NCBI GenBank assembly: GCA_019242465.1
Contig: JAFAVL010000774.1
Coordinates: 1 to 5,606, forward strand
Origin: Chroococcidiopsidaceae cyanobacterium CP_BM_RX_35
Lineage (GTDB): Bacteria; Cyanobacteriota; Cyanobacteriia; Cyanobacteriales; Chroococcidiopsidaceae
Length of the DNA: 5,606 nucleotides
Direction: 5' to 3'
Shown: piece by piece, positions 1 to 4,133 of the stretch
Position numbering within the stretch: the first letter of the stretch is position 1
Layout of the letters: every line of letters starts with the position of its first letter
Translations under genes and position numbers: made by a program
Notes under the pieces: model-generated
Seen by the model: only the letters and a program-made list of their open reading frames with translations
Told to the model about the DNA's origin: nothing
Database searches by the model: none

Positions 1-424
1 CAAACAAACCAGCCGCTGTCCCAGCACAAATTGCTTCTGTGTTGCCAAGAGTGCAGTTAACGAAAATGCCAGGATATTGGCGCTTAAATTGACTAATCTT
101 GTTGGGTAACCAGTAGTTACCAATCGTTAGACTTGAGCCTAATTTCAACTCACCCCGTTGCAGATCGTTCAACTCCCGTAACCCTCGCTCTGTTAAAGCG
201 ACTTGGTCAATGATTTTCTGCGCTTCAACTTGTAGCAACTTTCCAGCCTCCGTAATTTCGATGTGACGACCAATCCGGTGAAATAGTCTCACGTTGTATT
301 GCTCTTCTAAGCTCTGAATTGCTGCACTGACAGCGGGCTGGGTAATGTAGAGTGCTTCAGCCGCACGGGTAAAGTGCAGATGTTCCACCACAGCTAGAAA
401 AATTCGCAACTGGTCAAACTTCAT
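1..424 (-). CDS. LysR-type transcriptional regulator, N-terminal part (runs off left edge)
   Basis: This is a DNA-binding transcriptional regulator of the LysR family; 141 codons are visible and the gene continues past the left edge. Reading leftward from ATG 424-422, it begins MKFDQLRIFLAVVEHLHFTR. A classical winged helix-turn-helix fills about residues 1-60, with the family signature AAEALYITQPAVSAAIQSLE near residues 21-40 and LFHRIGR near 48-54. The linker helix (about 60-90) leads into the start of the effector-binding domain (GELKLGSSLTIGNYWLP, about 92-108). A typical member is about 300 aa, so roughly half is present. GGGTAAGG just before the ATG is a plausible ribosome binding site. 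The gene is divergent from the SPFH gene at 603 and shares its upstream region, so control of that gene and of itself is a reasonable inference, as is common for LysR regulators. The effector cannot be inferred. CmpR/RbcR-like proteins are alternatives within the same family. Confidence 0.93.
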   Translation of the reverse strand, partial: MKFDQLRIFLAVVEHLHFTRAAEALYITQPAVSAAIQSLEEQYNVRLFHRIGRHIEITEAGKLLQVEAQKIIDQVALTERGLRELNDLQRGELKLGSSLTIGNYWLPNKISQFKRQYPGIFVNCTLGNTEAICAGTAAGLF

Positions 425-450
425 CCTTACCCTTGGAGGTTTTCTTAAAA

Positions 451-476
451 CTTAGGTTGCGGAAGCGCAGCCAAGG
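451..476. repeat. GC-rich hairpin in the lysR/SPFH intergenic region
   Basis: Arms CTTAGGTTGCG (451-461) and CGCAGCCAAGG (466-476) enclose a GAAG tetraloop. Ten of eleven positions pair, counting two G-T wobbles; the only mismatch is A454/A473. On the minus strand it would lie in the lysR leader, starting 27 bp upstream of its ATG. There is no T-run beside it, so it does not look like an intrinsic terminator. It resembles the small GC-rich palindromes scattered through many cyanobacterial genomes, but copy number cannot be judged here. Confidence 0.5.
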
Positions 477-543
477 AGGGCTCCAAACGAATTTTTTTAA
501 GTTTGGGTTATTCACGAATTCCTATTATGATTCACTGTTTGAC

Positions 544-579
544 TAGTAGTATGCCACAATTTTTCTTGGTATACTACCA
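544..579. promoter_or_regulatory. Dyad overlapping the SPFH gene promoter (candidate operator)
   Basis: TAGTAGTATGCCA (544-556) and TGGTATACTACCA (567-579) form an inverted repeat with 11 of 13 matching positions and a 10-bp A/T-rich spacer. The right arm is itself a 5-3-5 palindrome (TGGTA-TAC-TACCA) and contains the putative -10 element of the SPFH gene, ending 23 bp before its ATG. A dimeric or tetrameric regulator bound here would block RNA polymerase. The divergent LysR protein is the obvious candidate, but this is inference; the arms do not spell a clean T-N11-A box and do not match the NtcA consensus GTA-N8-TAC. Confidence 0.5.
567..575 (+). promoter_or_regulatory. Extended -10 promoter element for the SPFH gene
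   Basis: TGGTATACT fits the extended -10 pattern TG-N-TATAAT with five of six hexamer matches (TATACT at 570-575). The expected start of transcription near 582 would give a leader of about 20 nt before ATG 603. No good -35 lies 17 bp upstream; TTGACT at 539-544 is 25 bp away, too far. An extended -10 promoter often tolerates a missing -35. Confidence 0.45.
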
Positions 580-602
580 ATTCACTATCGGGTTTAGCTT
601 CT

Positions 603-1406
603 ATGGAAAAAAGGCAGGTTCTTAACAGAGTCGGTAAACTAGTCGCACTTTTATTGCTGCTAGCCATCTTCTTCCCACCGTTGGCACTTATAAACGCTGG
701 AGAACGGGGAATTTTGATCCACCTAGGACAAGTGCAACAGGTACTAGGAGAAGGAATTTATCTAATCATCCCTATAGTCGATACCGTACATAAGTTAAGC
801 GTTCGAGTGCAGAAGCAACAAATTTCCGCTGAGGCTTCCTCAAAGGATCTCCAAGATATTTTCACCGATGTAGCTCTCAACTGGCATATAATTCCAGCGT
901 CAGCAAATACTATTTTTCAACAAGTTGGAGACGAGAATGAGGTTGTTGAGCGGATTATCAACCCAGCAGTTGCAGAAGTGATGAAGGCCGTCATGGCTAA
1001 GTATACGGCTGAAGAAATCATTACTAAGCGAGGAGAAGTTAAAGCTGGGATAGACGACTCATTGACCACGCGACTAGCGACTTATCACATTGCAGTTGAT
1101 GATATTTCCCTGGTTCATATCGACTTTTCCGAACGGTTCAGTGAGGCAGTGGAAGCGAAACAGGTGGCGGAACAGGAAGCCAAGCGGGCTGGGTTTATGG
1201 CACTGCAAGCCTCTAAAGAAGCCGAGGCGAGGGTGAATTTAGCCAAAGGAGAGGCTGAAGCACAGAGGTTAGTTCGTGAGACTTTAACTCCTGAACTCCT
1301 ACACAAGCAAACAGTAGAAAAATGGGATGGCAAGTTGCCTCTAATTATTGGTAGCGACAATGCAAAATTATTAGAAATAGAGCTGGATGAATTAATGAAA
1401 CGCTAA
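603..1406 (+). CDS. SPFH/Band 7 (prohibitin-like) membrane protein
   Basis: This is a prohibitin-type SPFH protein, a family whose members form large ring-shaped or scaffold assemblies on membranes and in several bacteria associate with FtsH-type proteases. The 267-aa length is usual for prohibitins. A short basic N-terminus (MEKRQVLNR) is followed by one membrane helix at about 13-30. The Band 7 domain covers about 31-180 (AGERGILIHLGQV at 32-44, GEGIYLIIPIVD at 49-60, and the family motif SKDLQDIFTDVALNWHI at 80-96). An Ala/Glu/Lys-rich coiled coil at about 178-225 and the conserved tail KWDGKLP (240-246) complete it. No NfeD partner is adjacent, which separates it from the NfeD-linked SPFH (flotillin-like/stomatin) group. 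ATG 603 fits the domain start; the upstream GGG at 590-592 is only a weak ribosome binding site. It ends 26 bp from the convergent cadD-like gene. The exact client or function is unknown. Confidence 0.93.
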   Translation: MEKRQVLNRVGKLVALLLLLAIFFPPLALINAGERGILIHLGQVQQVLGEGIYLIIPIVDTVHKLSVRVQKQQISAEASSKDLQDIFTDVALNWHIIPASANTIFQQVGDENEVVERIINPAVAEVMKAVMAKYTAEEIITKRGEVKAGIDDSLTTRLATYHIAVDDISLVHIDFSERFSEAVEAKQVAEQEAKRAGFMALQASKEAEARVNLAKGEAEAQRLVRETLTPELLHKQTVEKWDGKLPLIIGSDNAKLLEIELDELMKR

Positions 1407-1432
1407 ACCAAAGTACTCAGTTAGATGATTAT

Positions 1433-2101
1433 TTAGCTAACGTGCAATAGACGGAGTATTGCTGTTAAAGTTCCACTATCCTGTAAAATGTATATGCCAA
1501 GACAAATCAGAAAAAAGGGAACAATAGCGTGACCATAGTGAGTGAGGACGTGTGCTATAACTGGATGACGACTTAATATGTAAGCGATGTAACACCAAAC
1601 GGCAACAAGTAGAAAGAAAACAGCGAGAAACACTTCTAGATCTTGTGAGTGACTACTAGCAAAAATAGGTATGTATATACCAATGTTATCGCCGCTATTT
1701 GCTAATGTAACAGCTGCTACTTTGTAGGTTTGTGGGCTGAGAATACTAGCAATTATAGATAGTATCGGCATATTTAAAGATATCCGCTTAAACTCATCAG
1801 TTACTGTTTGTACTTCTTTTTCGTCTTTATTAAGTTGCGCCAAACGAATGATCCCGATTGCAATCGGAAGCAAACCAAGCAATCCTAGCCATTTTCGCGG
1901 CAGAAATAAACCACCGAAATAACCAGGCAAACTAGCAATAATAATAAGTGTGAAACCTAGATATTGACCAAAAACGATGTGCCGACGGCGGAAAGTCGCA
2001 TTGGTTTGGGAGAAAAATAGCATCAGGATAATAATATCATCGAGATTAGAGGCGACAAAGGCAGTTGTCGCTGTGATGATTGCAGCAAGAAACCAATGCA
2101 C
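1433..2101 (-). CDS. CadD-family cadmium/cation resistance transporter
   Basis: This integral membrane protein belongs to the cadmium resistance transporter (CadD) family, within the LysE-like superfamily; characterised members give cadmium resistance or export cations. All 222 residues appear present (CadD members are about 200 aa). Recognisable features are an N-terminal helix carrying FVASNLDD (15-22), GQYLGF (45-50), the strongly conserved TLANSGDNIGIYIP (132-145) and a C-terminal helix PFFLICLGIYIL (195-206). Five or six helices can be drawn, with a charged cytoplasmic loop at about 91-108. The acidic pairs in NLDD and SGDN are candidate metal-contacting residues. The start is GTG (2101-2099), supported by a strong Shine-Dalgarno. 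No metal-sensing ArsR/MerR gene lies in the window, so the substrate is inferred from the family only. Cyanobacterial members may transport something other than cadmium. Confidence 0.9.
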   Translation of the reverse strand: MHWFLAAIITATTAFVASNLDDIIILMLFFSQTNATFRRRHIVFGQYLGFTLIIIASLPGYFGGLFLPRKWLGLLGLLPIAIGIIRLAQLNKDEKEVQTVTDEFKRISLNMPILSIIASILSPQTYKVAAVTLANSGDNIGIYIPIFASSHSQDLEVFLAVFFLLVAVWCYIAYILSRHPVIAHVLTHYGHAIVPFFLICLGIYILQDSGTLTAILRLLHVS

Positions 2102-2111
2102 AATCAGCTTG

Positions 2112-2116
2112 CCTCC
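2112..2116 (-). promoter_or_regulatory. Shine-Dalgarno GGAGG fixing the GTG start of the CadD-like gene
   Basis: Read on the minus strand, AAGGGAGGC precedes GTG 2101-2099 with a 10-nt gap. It supports the GTG start. There is no upstream in-frame ATG before the stop codon at 2131-2129. Confidence 0.7.
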
Positions 2117-2139
2117 CTTATATTGATACTATTTTTGCA

Positions 2140-2174
2140 TGGTACTATGGTAATTGAATAGAGTTGAAGTACCA
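2140..2174. promoter_or_regulatory. TGGTA half-site cluster upstream of the CadD-like gene
   Basis: TGGTACT (2140-2146) and AGTACCA (2168-2174) are perfect 7-bp inverted arms 21 bp apart. A second direct half-site TGGTA at 2148-2152 follows the first after a 3-bp gap. The arrangement TGGTA-N3-TGGTA-ATT resembles the palindrome TGGTA-N3-TACCA-ATT over the SPFH promoter. It is a candidate operator; the binding protein is unknown and the match may be chance. Confidence 0.3.
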
Positions 2175-2238
2175 CTTTACGTCTTTTATAACTGTCAATG
2201 CTGGTGGCATAGTGACGCAGTGGTTAGCCTAAACCCAA

Positions 2239-2694
2239 TTACAGGATAGGAGGATTAATTATCTTAAACTGCACCAGTGCCAGAATCACGAGAGTGTAGA
2301 TGGTTGAGGAAGCTAGACCAAACAACAAATCTTTTTTCAGGTTCCGCTCTTTCGGACGTTGTAAAACATCTACAGCCCCTAATTGCATTAAGAGAATCCC
2401 CGCAATGTTGGATAGCCAGTATCCTATGACTGAGCCAGGTAAGAGGAAGCTTGGGGAGAACAAACTACAGATATACCCAAACAAATAAGCAATAGGCAGA
2501 TTGAAAAATAGGTCATTCCACCAGCATAGTGGTGAGAGCAGATATCCCACAATCAGCAGGAATCCGCCTCTAAGTTTTTTAAACATATCTGCCTTGGACT
2601 CGGCTTGGGCAAACTGCCATAGCCAATCAGGATTCAATCGTCCTAATCTGCTGAGCCCTTCACTAACCTTTTTCGTATTTTCCACGTAAGTCAC
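2239..2694 (-). CDS. Hypothetical membrane protein, about four helices
   Basis: I do not recognise a named family for this 151-aa protein. A soluble, charged N-terminus of about 40 residues (including LGRLNPDWLWQFAQAES near 17-33) precedes probable membrane helices at about 43-57, 62-80, 86-108 and 122-143, and a short hydrophobic tail. Notable features are SPLCWWNDLFFNLPIAY (54-70), rich in Trp and aromatic residues at a helix boundary, and the basic loop QRPKERNLKK (112-121), which suggests that this loop faces the cytoplasm. No catalytic motif is visible. The start is a GTG (2694-2692) with only a weak TGGA upstream, so the N-terminus is uncertain; an in-frame stop at 2721-2719 limits it. 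The gene sits 137 bp upstream of the CadD-like gene in the same direction, with no sign of a tight operon. Composition and hydrophobic periodicity make a real gene likely. Confidence 0.72.
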   Translation of the reverse strand: MTYVENTKKVSEGLSRLGRLNPDWLWQFAQAESKADMFKKLRGGFLLIVGYLLSPLCWWNDLFFNLPIAYLFGYICSLFSPSFLLPGSVIGYWLSNIAGILLMQLGAVDVLQRPKERNLKKDLLFGLASSTIYTLVILALVQFKIINPPIL

Positions 2695-2737
2695 ACAGTC
2701 CAGTAGACTTAGTGTAGTTTAATTTGGAGACAGAGTC

Positions 2738-2793
2738 AAAGCCTCACGAAGAACGGGGTAGTGGGTGTAACCCACTTCAAGCCTGAGGCGCTT
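2738..2793. repeat. Structured intergenic element with nested inverted repeats
   Basis: A perfect 7-bp stem AGTGGGT-GTA-ACCCACT (2760-2776) is enclosed by outer arms AAGCCTC (2739-2745) and GAGGCGCTT (2785-2793), which pair apart from a 2-nt bulge. TCAAAGCCT (2736-2744) is also nearly repeated directly as TTCAAGCCT (2776-2784). It lies between the 151-aa gene and the disrupted small gene. No T-run follows on either strand, so an intrinsic terminator is not well supported. It could be a small mobile-palindrome remnant or a folded transcript end. Confidence 0.4.
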
Positions 2794-2843
2794 GAATAGA
2801 ACATAGGCAGGAATTAAGCTCTACGTGCATTTGCTCAAACTTA

Positions 2844-3044
2844 TCAATTGGGTATAGTGCTTTTAGGCTTAACCGCCTGGAAGATAAGTGCAAACCCAAT
2901 CCAACCAAGAATAACACTGAAAATTGCTGTAGCGACGTTTAGTTCAATGGGCAGTCCAAGCACAACAGGTGGCTTGATATTGGCAAGATTCGGATCATTT
3001 AAAAATCCATAGGAAGTACCTGGCAATGTGCCTGACAGAACTAG
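2844..3044 (-). pseudogene. C-terminal piece of a small membrane-protein gene split by the IS
   Basis: This is the downstream half of a gene interrupted by the insertion at about 3045-4051. From the IS boundary it encodes 66 residues, LVLSGTLPGTSYGFLNDPNL and onward, with a periplasmic-type Gly/Pro/Asn-rich segment and one clear membrane helix (about NVATAIFSVILGWIGFAL) before a basic tail and TGA 2846-2844. A TTG at 3026-3024 could be called as a start, giving 60 aa, but no ribosome binding site precedes it and the frame stays open back through the IS end to a stop at 3092-3090. With the N-terminal piece at 4052-4120 it would make one two-helix protein. I do not recognise the family; 'fragment' is a better reading than an independent gene. 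Confidence 0.65.
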
Positions 3045-3051
3045 CCCTGGA

Positions 3052-3070
3052 AGCGTAATATATTTACAGC
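3052..3070. repeat. Left terminal inverted repeat of the IS
   Basis: AGCGTAATATATTTACAGC is the exact reverse complement of 4026-4044. Outward bases CTGG (3047-3050) also match the opposite end, across one mismatch at 3051. Confidence 0.85.
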
Positions 3071-3081
3071 TTTCAAGTGGA

Positions 3082-4014
3082 TTAAGCCGCTACTCCCAAC
3101 GCAGATAGAACAGGTTTTTGCCACCCCTTACTGCACTCATTGCTAGCAATTTTACCTCTAATTTGTAAGACGTTGTGGGCACCCTCACGAGTCCATTGCA
3201 TTTTGCCACTCTTCTTATGCCGAGCGTTAATCATCGATTCAATCTGAGATTCAGCCACTTGACTTGTAAATGGTTTGCCCTGTTTATCTCGCTGTTGATA
3301 ATTAACTAGATAGGCTTGATTGCGGCTGAGATAGTCAGACAATTGTGCTAGTTTCTGCTGCTGCTTGGCATCTGTAACAGTCATCAGGCTTTGAAGCTCA
3401 TTCAAGGCTTTACGTGCCTGACCATGCCATAATTTCCACTTGACTCCCTCTAAGATTTCGGCGTAGCCTTCATCCTCTGCACTCCTGACATTCTGAAACT
3501 TTTTAGCAATGTGAAACCAGTCTAGTATGCAGATAAGCTGTTGACAGTGAGGGGCTAGACTCGCAATCACTGACCAGCAATTGTTCGCTCCATCAGCCAG
3601 AGCTGTCACCACTGTGGCTTTTGTCATGCCTTGCTTGAGTGCTGCATGGAGGACATAGGTTTTGATGGTGCAGAGGCTGTCATCTCGGGTCGAGAGGGCA
3701 CAGCTTTTACTGGTAATCTCTCGATGGTTCGGGTCAAGGGTGTGCAGGCTCTCCGGACGATAGACCACTGCTGCAAAGGCCTCAAAGCTGCGTTTATCCT
3801 GCTCTTGGGTGGGAATCTGCCCGCCATCGACTTGGACGATCGCTTCCAATGCGGGTGGGGCAGACTCTTCCTGTGCCGGTGGATTCAGATTCTCTTGAGC
3901 GATTTGTTCTCCCACTTGATTGGCGATCTGTTTGATTTGGTTATGATTATTCACCCGTCGGCGATGAACTGTTAACTTCTCCAGGTTGCTTTCCGCCTCT
4001 CGATAGCTATACAA
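3082..4014 (-). pseudogene. ISKra4-family DDE transposase lacking its N-terminal region
   Basis: This is a transposase of the ISKra4 type, which cuts and joins DNA using a DDE metal site. The catalytic core is complete. Counting from TTG 4014: IVQVDGGQIP holds the first Asp (D63), TALADGANNCW the second (D141), CILDWFHIAKK (162-172) is a family hallmark, and VAESQIES (253-260) with NARHKKSGKMQW (263-274) carries the last acidic residue, likely E255. The N-terminal DNA-binding region is missing: homologous-looking sequence starts abruptly at LYSYREAESNLEKL, directly beside the right inverted repeat. The frame is open back to 4068, through that repeat, but offers no credible start or ribosome binding site; TTG 4014 is only the first conventional candidate. 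It is probably not expressed as an active enzyme. ISL3-like and other DDE transposases share some of these motifs, so the family call is good but not certain. Confidence 0.8.
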
Positions 4015-4025
4015 AGCTCCTTTGG

Positions 4026-4044
4026 GCTGTAAATATATTACGCT
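4026..4044. repeat. Right terminal inverted repeat of the IS
   Basis: GCTGTAAATATATTACGCT is the perfect reverse complement of 3052-3070, next to the truncated 5' end of the transposase frame. Read in the frame of the disrupted host gene, it adds foreign residues ERNIFTA. Confidence 0.85.
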
Positions 4045-4051
4045 CCCAGAG

Positions 4052-4120
4052 CAACAAAACTGCCAATCCTACTCCCATTAACACCCTTAACTGAGACAGA
4101 TATACGCGCAGATTTCGCAT
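4052..4120 (-). pseudogene. N-terminal piece of the small membrane-protein gene split by the IS
   Basis: An ATG at 4120-4118, only 13 bp after the sulfatase stop, opens a frame encoding MRNLRVYLSQLRVLMGVGLA followed by VLL: a short basic cytoplasmic start and the beginning of a membrane helix. The frame then enters the insertion sequence and ends at a TAG (4007-4005), about 39 residues in all. Taken with 2844-3044, the original product would be about 89-91 aa with two membrane helices. The short gap to the sulfatase suggests translation coupled to it, though the ribosome binding site (GAAAAAG) is poor. The frame also overlaps the sulfatase end without a stop, so an earlier start is possible. 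Family not recognised. The insertion very likely inactivates it. Confidence 0.6.
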
Positions 4121-4133
4121 CTTTTTCAGGGCT

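Larger units (their letters stand above)
3045..4051 (-). mobile_element. ISKra4-like insertion sequence, 5'-deleted, with both terminal inverted repeats
   Basis: The element is bounded by perfect 19-bp inverted repeats (3052-3070 and 4026-4044), which extend outward to about 26 bp with two mismatches; the exact tips are therefore uncertain by a few bases. Its single transposase gene reads leftward and stops 12 bp inside the left repeat. On the other side the transposase frame begins almost at the right repeat, with no room for a promoter or the usual N-terminal coding region. At about 1.0 kb it is shorter than is usual for ISKra4-family elements. I found no convincing target duplication. It interrupts a small membrane-protein gene. 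It is probably non-autonomous, but its intact ends could be used by a full-length relative. Confidence 0.75.

Noticed and set aside
1420..1441. Inverted repeat GTTAG/CTAAC between the convergent SPFH and CadD-like genes as a terminator
   Set aside because: Only five base pairs with a 12-nt loop, A/T-rich, no T-run; it also overlaps the last codons of the CadD-like gene.
2193..2198. Perfect TTGACA (minus strand) as the -35 of the CadD-like gene promoter
   Set aside because: No acceptable -10 lies 16-19 bp downstream; the best hexamer there (TGGTAC) matches only two of six positions.
2731..2799. Short frame ending GVVGVTHFKPEALE as the tail of an old TnpB-like gene
   Set aside because: Too short, and the similarity to TnpB C-termini is only an impression; no zinc-finger or catalytic motif is present.
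2844..3026. 60-aa protein as an independent gene starting at TTG 3026
   Set aside because: No ribosome binding site, and the reading frame continues upstream to the IS end where it can be joined in frame to the other fragment.
3631..3975. 114-aa plus-strand frame inside the transposase, and the other antisense frames (1115-1360 minus, 2300-2488 plus, 2501-2689 plus, 4421-4642 minus, 4863-5051 plus)
   Set aside because: They are opposite-strand or shifted-frame shadows of clearly homologous genes and show no domain, ribosome binding site or plausible composition.
3030..4066. Target-site duplication flanking the IS
   Set aside because: I compared flanks at several possible tip positions and found no direct repeat longer than about three bases.
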